NCBI GenBank assembly: GCA_012932295.1
Contig: JAAONU010000014.1
Coordinates: forward strand, 3,599,063-3,663,062
Origin: Cyclina sinensis
Taxonomy: Eukaryota > Mollusca > Bivalvia > Venerida > Veneridae
Length of the DNA stretch: 64,000 nucleotides
Direction: 5' to 3'
Below the pieces are notes generated by a model. It searched no databases, was not told where the DNA came from, and saw only the letters and a program-made list of their open reading frames with translations. Of the stretch, positions 1 to 12,334 are shown piece by piece. How positions within the stretch are numbered: the stretch's first letter is position 1; each line of letters opens with the position of its first letter. Made by a program: the position numbers and the translations under genes.

Positions 1-14
1 GGCATCAAATGGGT

Positions 15-235
15 TGTTGGGGATGCAGAAAGAGATACTGATACAGACAGATACAGATACATTCCACTCCAAAGACATTTGGTTCCTTTTTAAGGTCAGT
101 GTCTAGCACTAACACATCAAACAGCGGTTTAATGTATCAGCCAAAACGCAATCATTTTAGTAAGTTGAGGAGCAGGTTACTGAACCTGCGGCCCCTTGAT
201 TACTAGTCTAGCACTTGACCACTGTTAAGGAAGGC
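15..235 (-). repeat. Degenerate tRNA-like SINE-type repeat, copy 1
   Basis: Read on the minus strand, the segment begins with tRNA-promoter-like boxes (an A-box-like AACAGTGGTCAAGTGC and a B-box-like AGGTTCAGTAACC near 170-225). It continues into a body that matches the segment at about 6780-6860: both contain GTGCTA-ACA-TGA, then a run of A, GAACCA, ATGTCTTTGG, and TGG-ATGT. Shared body plus tRNA-like head suggests two old copies of one SINE family. The match is partial and was judged by eye. Confidence 0.35.
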
Positions 236-1850
236 CATTGTAGCATTAAACTCTGTTTAGATGATGAAGTAAATGACAGAAAGCCATGAACAAATGTTTA
301 ACTTATTTGTTTGTTATTTTTGTCTTTATGCTGGTTTTCTGTCTTAAAGTCAGTCTTCAATGCCTTATCTTTATGATCAGTATTACATATATTGTGAGCG
401 AGCAAAACGACAAATAAATGAATTATTGAATTTGTTTCATACCATGACCATTTGAATGTTAATGCTAACACGTATATATCAAAACTGGACTTTCCCCTAT
501 TCCAAATAGAGTGATGATTACGAAAGCAAAATGTGTACCTCGGCATGAAACCTTAACCTCCTATCTAGCCGACAGTCTTTCAGCATTTTTAATGGTTTGA
601 TTAATATTTTCCTTTCTTCAAGTTTTAGAAAAACTAGATTGGGACAGCAAAATCACGGGCTAAGAGTAATATAAGAATTTGCTACACATGGAGCAGGCTG
701 GTTTTTTTCATTTGGCTTCTTTCCAAGCACTGTCTCGCAGGAATGAGCGAATGAAGAGATAGATAAAGAGTTACGGAAGGAGCCCAAGTCTTTGCAAACA
801 GATCCTTGGTGTATAAAGAATTGCTATTTGCGTGGCTTGTTTCTTGGACAAAGGCAGTTTCAAAAAGAGTCCACCAGATTTCACAGGATGTTATGTGCAG
901 TATACCTTTAATAACTTCCTACAATATTGATGAGCCACTATGTCAGTTTTATTTTCTTTTTCAGTATTTTTGCACATTGCAGTGTATCCGAGAGTGGTTG
1001 TGTGGGAGTTAGGACAGGGATCTGACAAAACCTCAATGTTGACAAAGTGTGCGATCATTCGATTAAATTTTATCAACTTTTTACCAATAGAGGATTTGAT
1101 ATTCTTGTTACATACATAAGCCAACAGGCGCCACATTCTACCAAAAGACGGTCTCCACTAACAGTATGTTTAGTTTTTATATATAATTATGTAAAAAAAC
1201 CAGATTTATCAAACTTACTATCTCACACCTACATTAAGGATGTTCCTAATTAAAGATTAGTTTGTTCTTCTGTTACCAACATATCTTCTTTAATTTCCGT
1301 TAGGAAATTAAAACAGTATGGAACAAATGAATTCATATTAAACACTTCATGTCACAGTCTGGTAGATAAGAGTAATCTACTTGACTTGATGACACTGCTA
1401 CTTCAAAACAAATATATCCTATCTATCTGTGAAAAAAAAAAAAAAAAAAGTATTATGAAATTGTTTTAAACTTTATAAGGACATTTTTCTGAAACTACTC
1501 TTAAGAGTTAAACTCACATCCAGTAATTGTTCATTGTCACTACAAGTAGGTGTAAACAGTAAACTGGATTGGAAAAGGACTAGCCATTATATCATCAACT
1601 TTTATAAAACCTGAATAATCATGCATCACATATACGTATATATGTATATAAAATATATAGGAATGGATTAACTAACTAACATGCACACATATATTTGTTA
1701 CCTTCGCTCTTACCACCAAAGATTTCAACCTAATAAGTATAGCTTTTTATTGCTTCATATATTTGCACGATTGTAAACTAGACGGTATAAAGAATAATAC
1801 CAATTATTTGCAGGTGCAGCATATAAAGAAGTAAATTACAGCTCAGTTTA
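236..1850. other. No recognisable gene or repeat
   Basis: AT-rich sequence with only short random open frames. It contains an A19 run at about 1431-1449. On the minus strand this would be intron or downstream sequence of the HSPA12-like gene whose first coding exon is at 2581-2946, but no second exon with HSPA12 similarity is visible. Confidence 0.5.
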
Positions 1851-1861
1851 AATACCGTTTA

Positions 1862-1992
1862 ACGTCCTTGTAGGCATGTGATTAAAAGGAGTCAATTTGG
1901 CGATTTATGTGTTTCTTACAGGAGAATTTGGGTCTAGAATCAGTCCTTCCAAGACAAATTGAATCCTTTTAATCACACGCCTACAAGGACGT
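1862..1992. repeat. 38-bp inverted repeat (foldback), 55-bp loop
   Basis: Arms at 1862-1899 and 1955-1992 are reverse complements with about two mismatches (core CCTTGTAGGC and GTGATTAAAAGGA). Arm conservation suggests a small hairpin MITE. No clear target duplication flanks it. Confidence 0.7.
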
Positions 1993-2580
1993 GTGGATGT
2001 TAGATAGTTAATCGTTCCTATATGTATTTTATTTTCTAATTTTCTACATGATTTCTACATGGTTTGGTTAAACGCTGATAACGAAGATGTTGCTGCATTA
2101 AAATCTTAGGACTAGCATTAATACATAACTGGAGTGGTCAGCAGACTATAAACAAACACAAGCTGGTGCAAATTGATTTATAACTGTTAGGGGCAATTCT
2201 CACTGATGTGCCTACTGATAAAACTCGGCTCAAACTGAGCCGATTTCCACCGGTTTTTCCTAGGACTGTACGTTAAAGGCATACTCAAACGTAACAACCC
2301 GGCCTTTTCCGACAGCTTCGTATAAAGACTTTTTTGAAGTCGCTCGAGGTGCTCCGAATGAGGCATACTAGTATTCTGTTACCCAACTTAAATAAATATA
2401 TGCATGTAAGGGGCAGGTAAGCCAGATTATTAAAAGAACTTGCTTATGTTTGGCGAAAGAAAGTAAAGGTTATAGAAATAAGTACTTCAAAAATGACCTC
2501 GTTAAATCCGTATTTAATGTTACCAAAAACGATTTGGACTAGGACTTGAAGACAATAGTGTCAAGTGATAAAGACTATAC

Positions 2581-2946
2581 CTTCTTGTTGTGCAGTGCCA
2601 TTTTAAACCGTTTGAAGAAGTACCAGTCTTCATGCTCCTTGTCCAAAGCAAGATTTGCATAGGTGTCTTCAGCATCGTACCCAAAACTGTCGAACTCTCC
2701 GTCTGGGTTGAACAGGATCGCCGTTGGTGCTTTCGTTGAAATCAGCGACATTGACCCGGCAACCCAGTTTTGGTTCAAAGAAATTTTTGTTTTTTCTTTT
2801 TCGAACTGTGATTTTGTGATGAATGCATAGCCACTGAAAGTTGTACCAAAATCAATTGCTGCTGCAATCATTTTTTCTTTCTTGTCAGAAAAGAATTCTG
2901 TAGATTTATCATCCTTTCTAGAAAACTGAGATGCTGCACCCGCCAT
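2581..2946 (-). CDS. HSPA12-like (Hsp70 superfamily) protein, first coding exon
   Basis: This exon encodes 122 residues of the nucleotide-binding domain of an HSPA12-type Hsp70 relative. The phosphate-1 motif AAIDFGTTFSGYAF lies at about residues 28-41 and includes the canonical Asp. It is followed by NQNWVAGSMSLISTKAPTAI and FDSFGYDAEDTYANLALD, which align closely with exon 1 of the complete gene at 60041-60355. ATG is at 2946-2944, two bases after a likely acceptor (TTCTTCTTGCAG), so a 5'UTR intron is probable. The exon ends AAG before GTATAG (donor at 2580-2579), phase 0, at the same position as in the paralogue. No following exon is recognisable in the 2.6 kb to the window edge, so the gene is either cut by the window or truncated. 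Family members bind ATP and differ from classical Hsp70s in the C-terminal half. The substrate here is unknown. Confidence 0.82.
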
Positions 2947-3310
2947 TCCTGCAAGAAGAATATGAGGTGGCTTACTGCAAAACTGTTGTAACTACTTGCA
3001 AAATAAGATGGCGATACAAATCCTCGATATTTATACAAATTCATCGTCGGTTACCCCGGGTACAAATTCCGCACAGCTATAGATGAACAGAGTGAAAAGG
3101 AATGACTCCAACGTCGGTTTCCGACGATGATACAAAGCAAACGTTCTTTATAAGAAGGTCTGGAATATACTGCTAGTGTCTAACTATTAAGCAATAATTA
3201 TGTTTCAAATCAATATCAGTCTCATCATAGTCAGTCAAAGAATTTCTAAGGAAACTAATAAAGACTTTCACCATTATATTCAACTTTTCGAGTACAATTA
3301 CTTTAACTAA
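2947..3310 (-). promoter_or_regulatory. 5' flank or 5'UTR intron of the HSPA12-like gene
   Basis: Upstream of the minus-strand ATG there is a pyrimidine-rich acceptor at about 2949-2960, so this stretch is probably intron and the promoter lies further out. No TATA box or clear heat-shock element array could be recognised. Confidence 0.3.
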
Positions 3311-3313
3311 AGG

Positions 3314-3402
3314 GTTAACGCACGTTTCAGTTTCGTGTTATAACATCTGCAGAATCCTGAGGGATTCTGCAGATGTTATGACACGAAATGACGTGCTTTA
3401 AC
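3314..3402. repeat. Near-perfect 41-44-bp palindrome with 4-nt loop
   Basis: Arms at 3314-3357 and 3362-3402 pair almost completely. The centre is CATCTGCAGAATCC, TGAG, GGATTCTGCAGATG. Both outer ends read TTAACG, and the right end is shared with the TTAA of the adjoining MITE. It could be a hairpin MITE or the arm of a larger TTAA element. Confidence 0.75.
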
Positions 3403-3800
3403 GCTATTCTAGCATAAAATAATGTTTACGAAAAAATGAATGAATAAATAAATAAAAGTAGAGTCTCCTTTAGGTTGTTATGGATACGTGTTTTAAATAT
3501 GCGTTCCAGGGCGACACGTCAACATGTTTCAACCTGTCGAGCGGCCATATTGAAACTTAAAAATTGTCGATAAAAAAATATTTAAAAAATGTTTATGGAA
3601 TGTTTCGTCTACGTTCCGACCTGCAAAGTTACATGAACTGCCAATTTGGGCAAAAAAAAGACGGATCAGCGTCCATTATTTACAAAGGCCCTGTAACGCG
3701 CATAACTGAAAACGGGTAATAACAGCGCATGAGCGCGAAAACTTCCTTGTTAACATAGGCAAAACGGGCAAAAACAAGCGATTTTATGCTAGAATAGTGG
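3402..3800. mobile_element. TTAA-flanked MITE (piggyBac-like target site)
   Basis: Terminal inverted repeats CTATTCTAGCATAAAAT (3404-3420) and its reverse complement (3781-3797) border a 399-bp AT-rich interior without an open frame. The element is directly flanked by TTAA at 3398-3401 and 3801-3804, the target duplication typical of piggyBac-type elements. The non-autonomous piggyBac assignment rests on the TTAA and TIRs only. Confidence 0.7.
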
Positions 3801-3804
3801 TTAA

Positions 3805-5565
3805 GAAGCCTCTCCCCTACCCCCGTCCAACACGTGAGAGACTAAACCTGTGATTTAAATTTCAACAACAAACGAATTTCTTGGTATAATTATGTTGATT
3901 TAAACTTTAACAGATTCAATTCAATAAATTACGTAACGTTAGGCTCTATGGTTTTATCAGAATAAAAACTCATCCAAATTTGGGTAACTCCTAAGTTAAA
4001 ATGAAAACATGTACATGTATATTTAAACATGGTATATAAATTTGGCTATCCAAACGTTGGTAATAGGTGGTTTGGTTTGTCCTTTATTAAAAGCTCATTC
4101 ATACGCATCTGAGTTTTGATATGGTTGGCGGAGCATTAACAGGGCATGCTTTTGTGTTATTTTCATAACAATTATTTTCGGGGTTGCTGTTTTAAAATCG
4201 ATTCTGACCTGCATTTGTAACGAATGCAATGTTAGAGACAAAATCTTCAACTGAAGAAGGATGTTTAATAATTCACATAAGTTTTACTAACACTTTTTTT
4301 CTGTAATCCTGTCACGATGAATTTCTTTAGTATTTTCTGTAATATAACAATGTGCTTACAGTGAATAAATATTATTTAAACTAACATGGAAGTTTGCCAT
4401 TGGTTAAAAGTGTTGTTGTTACGAAATTTTACGGCAGAATTCGTAACTGTTAGTTTAATATCGTTGAATAATATAATATAATAAATAAATAAATATATAT
4501 AATAATTACATTAATACAGCCGTAAATTAAGTATCAAAACGTTCTAAGCATGTAAATGTATAGTAAATGGAATAAATATATAATAAATATGACTAAATAT
4601 TTAATTTATTTTATTGAAACTGATACTGACATTTCTTGTTTCTAGCCTTATAAACTGTTATGGAAGTAGGACATTCGATAATAATTTCATAATTTTGAAC
4701 TGTAACTACGCCGATCATCCTTGATGAAGATATTTCTTGTTTATATAAATATTTAAGTTTGTGAAACGAATAAGAATGACAGCAGTAAACTGAAAATTTA
4801 AATGGGTATTGACGATTCATAACTATGAAAGATCTTCCTTTTGAAAGGTATATTTACTCACTGTTTAAAAACTGTGAGTGCGTTGTATTTTAAAGTTGTC
4901 TTTTTTCTGACAAGTTTAAGACTTTGACTCTTTCTACAACGTGAAAGGTTTTCTTAAAGTGCTTGGCAGCGCAAGTTCCTGGTCCTCTTTGCTGCTTAAT
5001 TTTCAGCAATTTAAATTATTCTTTGGACAGATGCTTTCCTGCGAATGTGCATGAATCTGTAAAATAAAAAGTCCTCTAATGTTTGAGTGTTTTATGGGTC
5101 TTGAATGAAATCTAGTCTGCTATTAATATTAAACAGAAGTACCAAGGAAACCAAAATTTTATACAATACATTAGACCCCGGAAACGAAAACGAAACTAGA
5201 GGCAACTTAATGTCCTCTTAATTTGCCTTCATCAGTGGACTTAAACTAGCAGCTGCTGAGTTAGTATCTGCCTTAAGTAATATATTCGAGGGAAAGATAG
5301 AAACACTTACCCTAAAAATCTTACATCAAAACGTAACGTCCAAAAAACCTAGAGGTATCAATCGTTTTAATCAGTCCGGTTAAAATGGTATTCAAAGAGG
5401 CACCCGAAAGGATAAAATACAAAAGGTAAAACATGCTCCTATGACATAAAATAAATTAGATTATTTAAAGCGAGGGTTTATCCCGAGACTAATATTTTAC
5501 TACGGTGATTGTTCATGTCTTCAGAAGAGTGTTCAGTTGAACTCAGCCGAAAGAACTATTAAACA
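3805..5565. other. No recognisable gene
   Basis: AT-rich, with several AATAAATA-type stretches (4470-4600) and no exon-like open frame. The segment 5521-5563 is partly similar to 5811-5852 (GTGTTCA, GAAAGAA, ATTA shared), an old local duplication next to the HSPA12 exon relic. Confidence 0.45.
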
Positions 5566-5570
5566 AGATC

Positions 5571-5712
5571 TTCAATGTCGTGCCCAAAACTGTCGAACTC
5601 TCCGTCTTGGTCGAACAGAATCGCAGTTGGTGCTTTCGTTGAAATAAGCGACATTGACTCTGCAACTCAATTTTGGTTCAAAGAAATTCTTATTTTTTTC
5701 TTTTTCGAAGAC
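5571..5712 (-). pseudogene. Decayed copy of HSPA12-like exon 1
   Basis: The plus-strand text from TGTCG-CCCAAAACTGTCGAA through GGTTCAAAGAAATT is nearly the same as 2665-2800, the complement of the intact exon. Read on the minus strand it gives SLNQNWV, SMSLISTKAPTAILF and GEFDSFG in the same order. Similarity stops before the phosphate-1 motif, and the frame shifts around the lysine-rich stretch near 5695-5715. No splice donor is found at the expected place. It is a fragment about 2.6 kb upstream of the intact exon on the same strand, so a local duplication is likely. Confidence 0.8.
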
Positions 5713-5859
5713 TGTTTTTGTGTTGTCGATACGATTATCCTGAGACTCGTTTTTTTGCGAATCCTATTCGAAAGACCCTGCTCTGGCCATTGTTTTTCTT
5801 CAAGAAAATATCCAGAAAGTGTTCACTTGGACATGGCTGAAAGAATTATAAAATTTTTA

Positions 5860-6680
5860 ATTAATACTACACTGACCGTGGTACGAAATTCATTATTTAT
5901 TTATTTGTTTGTTCTTTCTTTTTTCGTATGTTTTCTCGTTCGTTCTTTTCTTACTTCGCCCCTTTCTTTATTCCTTTGTTCGTTGGTTTGTTAGCTCGCC
6001 TCGCTTGATATATTGTATACATTTTTATTTAAAGGATAGAATTATTGGCAACTTTAAGAAAACGAAAGCCAAAAGAAAAAAAAGACAGAAGTTAAAAAGA
6101 TAGTAACCCTTAGAATTATACAAAGCTATTCAGATTCAAATTTGACATTTTGTTCGTAGTTTTTTTTAGCGTCCGATCAAAGATTTAAATGACTGTTGTC
6201 AACCCCTGCATTACATTAGCTGGCCAATTCGTTGAATTCTAGGAGTATAGTATAATTATTCTTAAATCACTCGATCATTTCATTCTTAGTTTGCTTACTT
6301 TTCTATAAAAGATATTTTTAAGATTCAGTCCGCATTACTTTTGACGGCATCACTGTCAGTACATGAACTTTTTGTTGTACTCTGCCATTACCATAGACTA
6401 TTTTTTTTCTTTTAACACTCAAGTAAATTTTGTTTAGCAGTGTACGCGGAATGATTTTCTTGTTATGCACAGAATGCGTGTACTCGCACAAAAAAGAACA
6501 AAACTGAAACACCAAAATGATAGATGTTTTTTATGAATGGTAAAATGTCTACCACATTAAAATTTGGATGGCTTTATCTAAATTCGGGATTTTCTTTTTT
6601 GCATTATTCTTTTTTTATTTGGGGTCCACTCTTGATAAATAAGGTGTAATTCTGAAGAAAAATGAATGCTGTATTACGTG
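5860..6680. other. No recognisable gene
   Basis: T-rich, low-complexity sequence (TTTGTTTGTTC and similar) and short random frames only. Confidence 0.45.
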
Positions 6681-6689
6681 AAGCAATCT

Positions 6690-6900
6690 TGGAATTTGAA
6701 TCTAATTTTTGGTCGGTATCGGTTGCCCATATTACCGACGCCCCTAGAGTTTAGTTGTTTTAGAATGTGGGGAAAAGTGCAAAATACAGAACACATCCCA
6801 TACCAAAGACATCCCTGGTTCTTTTTCAAGCTCAATGTATAGCACGTGTCGTCCGAAAGACATTTAGAAGTGCTAGCGAAGGAGCGGGGTATTGACCCCA
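6690..6900 (-). repeat. Degenerate SINE-type repeat, copy 2
   Basis: The body matches positions 15-110 (see copy 1): on the plus strand, CCAAAGACAT, GGTTC, TTTTTCAAGCTCA and TATAGCAC occur in the same order and spacing. The end at 6870-6900 (GAGCGGGGTATTGACCCC) resembles a decayed tRNA-type B box. Confidence 0.35.
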
Positions 6901-6904
6901 ATTT

Positions 6905-9650
6905 CTTTTCATCAGATTTAAATAATTATGCATATTTTTTTTAGATATTGTGCAAGCGAGAATATGATAGATCCGTTATCTATATCTACCTGCCATGAGA
7001 TTTTGTCAGAATTGCACAAGTACTGAAGTAGCTTGTCTTTGATATTTTAAGTCTCAGTTTGTTGACAGTCTGAATTCCGCACTTAACTTTCTTTTCAAAA
7101 CATTTTTGCAGAGAGAGGTTTTTTTTTTCAGCAAAAATTGTAGAAAGAATTCAGAATCAGCTAAAAACAACAACAACACCACCACCAAACGAAAAAATAC
7201 CTCCTCCCCACTCCCCCCACCCCCACCCCCCAAAAAAGAAAAGAAAACGTTAATACGTTACGTAAATAAAAAAACGTTAAAATTTCGAAATTTTTGGGTC
7301 TGGTGAAATAGCGGATGGAAGTGAATTTATTTCGCCTTAATTGTAACGCATACGATTTTGTTCGAAAAAAGTTTTATGTCCTTATAAAAGTTTTGAATAC
7401 TAATTTTGTTCAGTTATCAACGACTAGAAAAAATTAGCTTTCAGGTAACGAAGGTAAGAATATATTTTGCTACTCCTTACAAGTTTTATTTTTGAACCAA
7501 ATCAGTTAGTATCTAATTTGTTACAGGGATTATATTGACATCAGAAAATGGCTGTGTCTCCACATGATAGGTAACATTGATTATATTATGAATTGTATAT
7601 TACCATACACATTTATTAAATCTGATTGTGTTGTCTTTCTTGGTATCAAGATTTATATAGATGTCGACGTCTTTTTATGTTTCAAGGTTGCATTAAACAT
7701 GCTTTGATGGTATGCTATTTGTGGGGCAATGTTTAAAATAAAACGGGGAGCTTGTTATTTTAATTTACATACAATGGCCTAAAGTATCATTAAATCTTTA
7801 ATTTTTTGTTACATCTACTATAGATCTACGCTTAGGTCATTTGTGATTACGAAATTACGAATGAAAGTACATGATCTTCCTGTGGTTAGCGGAACGTTAT
7901 TTTTAATAGCTGACTTTAAATAATCAAATTGAGAATGGAGCCTTATCTTTCTTACAATGCGTTATTTTTATCTAAGATATGTTTTAAACATTATGGAATT
8001 TGTGAAATTTCTGTGTCATTCAAGATGACTCATGACTGGAATAAACCAAATTATGTTCTGTTCTGCTCTGCTCTGTACCATTTAATTCATTGTTCTAATT
8101 TTACAAGGCGAGTTTACAATAACATTTTAAACATGACGGCCACCTTTTGAAAACATAACAGTTCGAGGACAGAAAAGCATAGTTTTTACGTCCATACGAA
8201 TTTAGTTCACAAAAAGATCTACAGTTGAATATACATGTACATATGTTTTACTGACTAACTTATCTTTTATCTCCAGGAAGGTTTTAGGTAAAAAAACAAT
8301 ACCATGCTGTCGTTTTATTTTTGTTTATAAAAAATATCTTTAATCTCTAACAAGACCTTAAATAGAAAAAACATTTTGCTATCATTGTTGTTGCCGAGTT
8401 TGAATCTGAGTAACTCAGTCAAAAAATGTTAAGCTACATAACACGTTTAAATGAACTAACCGAAACAGTTTACTTTGCTTTTCGAGTGTACCGTTTCCGT
8501 ATACTGGATGAAATTTTGAACGACCCTCCTTTCCGGGTCATGTTCTAACCCTTCCTGGTTGGAGTTGCTTGTGAAACGGAAACTGTTTAAAATCTGGCCT
8601 TATAAAGAATTGCAAGGTTGACAGGTAGTTCATTCTTAATAAATTTTGTCACTGGCGTATGTATCAACACTGCACTTAATTTATTCAACTTAAAAATGTG
8701 TGCTTTGATAATATTAACATGCCTACTTTCGTTTTCGAAAAGGCGTTTATTTGGATAATACAGATTCAGGTACATTTATCTTTATTGCACTCTGATTTTC
8801 AAAAAAAATTATAACAGGGACGTTATAATTATATATGTTAGGCGGATTGTGTGTTTACTGCCAAAAGAGAGAGCAGAAAAATGATCCTACATTTCATTTT
8901 CATCGAGGGGGTCCTTGAGGGATTGTCAAGTTCAACTTGGGTCTACTAAAATTGGCAGACATAAAGGTTTCTGTGAAATGAAACATACAGAATTGTAATA
9001 AGATATCTACAAAATGAAGAAATTAAGAAAAAACAAACCCTATTAAAACAATAAATTAAAGTAACCACAATTGATCTATTCTTTTTAGACATGACAAAAA
9101 ACATCATAAATACAGAATTGTAAAAGACACATAACAGTTTCACAGAGAGACCTCGCGAGTTCAGTCTATCTACTGTATGCTCAATTTTGTACCTCTTTAA
9201 TAATACTTTTTATTTATATGAAAGAACATCTGAATAAATAAAATTATTTAAGTACACATGTGATCTTAATTTAATCTTCACCAGTAGATCTAGGTCAGAA
9301 TATCTGTAGATAAAACTTTTCTTCAGTAGATTTTACATTTATCCATATTAAGGATAATTTGCTTTTCAGTAAATGAAGGTCAGTGTGAGAAGTTATTTTC
9401 CGAAGATTTAAGGGATCATAAATAGTGATGTTACGATAATCGAGTTAAATCAAATAATTGTTGGTGCTATGTTATGTTGGCAACAATCAATTTTCATTTC
9501 CAAGAATTGATGTTGCCAACTGGCAAGGGAAGATACTCTTTGAGGGAATTCGTTTTAACATGATTACATCATTACAAAAATCGGGTGAGCCAATAAATTC
9601 CTACACCTTGCCAGATAAACTTTCTCATATTAAGACACTAACCTGTTATT
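6905..9650. other. No recognisable gene
   Basis: AT-rich. It contains a C-rich/A-rich simple stretch (7190-7250) and no frame with splice borders or family motifs. Confidence 0.45.
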
Positions 9651-9654
9651 CCCT

Positions 9655-10888
9655 ATTTACATCTATAGGCTTAAAAATCTTCTTGTCTGTAACCACAAAG
9701 ACTAGGACTTAAATATTTTTAATGGAGTATCAGCTAGATGTCCTCTAACAAGTTCGTTCAAATTATGCCTCTTGGGTCAAAATTGGCCCTTCCCCAGGGG
9801 TCACTTGATTTTAACAAACTTATATGGGGAAAATCATAAGAGATCTTTGTCGGAAACCAAAATGCCAAGGACTAAAATTTTTTACTTTGAGCATCAGCTC
9901 AAGGTCCTTTGCCAAGATTTTTCAAATTATGCCCCTAGGGTCATTAATGGTCTGGCCCTGGTGTCACTTGATTTTACATAGGCTTATAGGGAAGACTTAA
10001 AAAAATCTTTCTGCCTGAAGACTAAGACATTTTGCATAGAGCATCAGCTAGAGGTCTTCTACCAAGTTTGTTCAAATTTTGCCCCTGGGGTCAGAATTGG
10101 CCCCACCTGGTGGACTTATTTGTGTAAAATATTTAATCTTTAAAGATTTTCTTTTGAGAAACCATAAATTTTAGACTTAATATTTTTTTGCATGGAGCAT
10201 CATCTGGTGGTCATCTACTAAGATTGTTCAAATAATGCCCCTTGGAACATTAATAGCCTTGCCCCGGGGATCAGTTGATTTTACATAGGCTTATATGGAG
10301 AAAACATTAAAAAATCATTTTGTCTGAAACCACATGGCCTAGAACTTTTAATTTTTTAATGGAACATCAGCTTGAGGTCCTCTACCAAGTTAAACAAATT
10401 ATGCCCCTTGGGTCAAAATTGGCCCTTCCCTGGGGATCATTTGATTTTACATAGGCTTGTATAGGGAAAACGTTAAAGAATGTTCTTGTCTGAAACCTTA
10501 GATATTTTGCATGGAGCATTAGCTAGAGATCCACTATCAAGTTTGTTCAAATTTCTGCCCCTTAATTTTTGAATGAAAATTAGCTGTACCAAGGGAGTCA
10601 CTTAATTTTACATGGACTTGTATAGGGAAAATCTAAAAAAAATCTTCTCGTCTGAAACCACAAGGCCTAGAACTGTGATATTTTGCGTACAGCATCAGCT
10701 GTTGTTCCTCTACCAAGTTTGTTCAAATTATGCCCCATGGATGAAAATTGGCTCTACCCTTTGGGTAACATGAATTCTTACAGATTTAGGGAGAATCTTA
10801 AAAAGGCTTCTGATGTTATCTCAAAAGCAGACCGAAAGCCAAAGTATTCAGGTAAGCGATACAGGGCCATCATGGACCTTTTGTCTGA
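9655..10888 (+). repeat. Old tandem-core element of the GCTCACC family (5' end lost)
   Basis: About seven diverged monomers of roughly 160 bp carry the family core: CTTGTCTGAAACCACA-GGCC, GGTATG-AGCATC, CTCTACCAAGTTTGTTCAAA, and GGGGTCACTTGATTTTACAT. It ends at 10848-10885 with CAGGTAAGCGATACAGGGCC ATCATGGACC, a mutated form of the family's terminal hairpin. The 5' hairpin is not recognisable. Confidence 0.7.
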
Positions 10889-10889
10889 C

Positions 10890-12330
10890 AATTTGACATT
10901 AAGGTCAAGGTAATTAAGGGGTCAAGGACAAAAGAAATATATATCTCTTGGATGATCTCAACCAAAGGGTTGTTATGTGCAAACCTGAAATAAATCTCTT
11001 TAGTCCAAAGGGAGTTATATGGCCAATATCAAGTATTTTTGACAACTGGACCCTCAAGGTCAAGGTCATACAAATATATGTCACTTGAAAGGACTTGTCT
11101 GAACGGGAATTGTGTTCAAGTATGAAGCAAAGCCATTTACTAATAAGGAAGTTATGGGCAATTACTTACAGACTGACAGTTCAAAAAGTATATTCTCTCT
11201 TTCGATGACATAAAAAGAACAATTAAATGAACATAATTATGTATACTAGATGGACAACTTATTCACAAAGACTTGCTGAAATACAGTATTGCACTAAGGG
11301 TCATTTATAACAGAGGGGAATTAACCTACCTAAATCAGGGAGAAGTCACTCTTGTTATCTCCAATATTGGATATTAAAGGCAGGGTAAGGCAAATTTGGA
11401 AAAAGTTGAGGTTTTCTAACAATTTCAAGGTGTTTTATAATCAAAATACTTATTTTACCAGATAAAAAGCAAATTCTAGATTAAGTGACTACTTTCTTGT
11501 TTATTTTATAGAAATGTATGACTTTGTCATACATAGAGAATTACTTTTTTCATGAGGTGTATTATTTCCCATCCAGAATTTTACAACATTCTGTAAAAAT
11601 GTTTTTGATCTTTTAATCTTAGAAGAAATTACAATATAACATTTTTGATGAGTTATATTGATGAATTATGTCCTAATGGTACTCAGTTGTTCCATGTAAT
11701 TGATTACTTTTGGTTTTGAGCTTCCATTGATATGGATGCAATGCTCACAAAAATCTCTAAAATCTAACCAATCAGGATTCAAGAATTTGAGTTGTCTGAG
11801 CTGTGGTAATCTGACCATCTGAGACAGCCTAAATGTTGACAGTTTATCAAAAAAGAGGGAATGGTAAGCTGTTTTGTAACTAATAACCTCCTCTGTCTTA
11901 CGGATGAATGCAGAGATAGTCGGTGTAGCATACAAAATGATTTGGTTGTTAAATTCTGACTTTGTAAAAATCATACATTGGTGGAATTACAATTGGGAAA
12001 ACCAGTACAATACAGTAAGTGCAACTGATTTGCTTTTTATGAGAATGGAATGCAGTCTAATTGGAACTGACAGATAAAAAGGTAACATTTACTTGCTGTG
12101 TTTAAACTAGGAATGGGAAAACTTTGAAAATTTTATTGCCTAGTCAGTACAAACCAGTGCAATTTATGTCTTTTAAAAGTCTTCTTGACACTCCATTACC
12201 ATAATTCTGTAGGGTTACAGTACTAAGGAATTGGAGCTATACTTTGAAGTAGAGCGTACTTGATTATACCTTACACATTCACCAATGTAACCTATTTTTG
12301 ACCAGCCTTTTTGAAAGATATTTCTTTGTT
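10890..12330. other. Repeat remnants, no recognisable gene
   Basis: 10910-11180 carries a 'GGTCAAGGTCA ... CTAATAAGGAAGTTATGG' unit also seen at 56,820-57,090, so it is a remnant of the element family annotated at 12335 and 56752. The rest is unremarkable AT-rich sequence. Confidence 0.4.
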
Positions 12331-12334
12331 TTGT

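Noticed and set aside
298..1253. Open frames near the left edge as missing HSPA12-like exons
   Set aside because: None contains HSPA12 motifs (VLTVPAIW, TEPEAA, GGGTVD) or suitable splice phases.
2947..3310. Heat-shock elements upstream of the HSPA12-like exon
   Set aside because: No array of alternating GAA/TTC blocks at 5-bp spacing could be read. Isolated GAA or TTC triplets are expected by chance.
5575..6103. Open frames with hydrophobic, Phe-rich translations on the plus strand
   Set aside because: The first part is the antisense of the HSPA12 exon relic, and the rest comes from T-rich simple sequence. No splice sites or family motifs.
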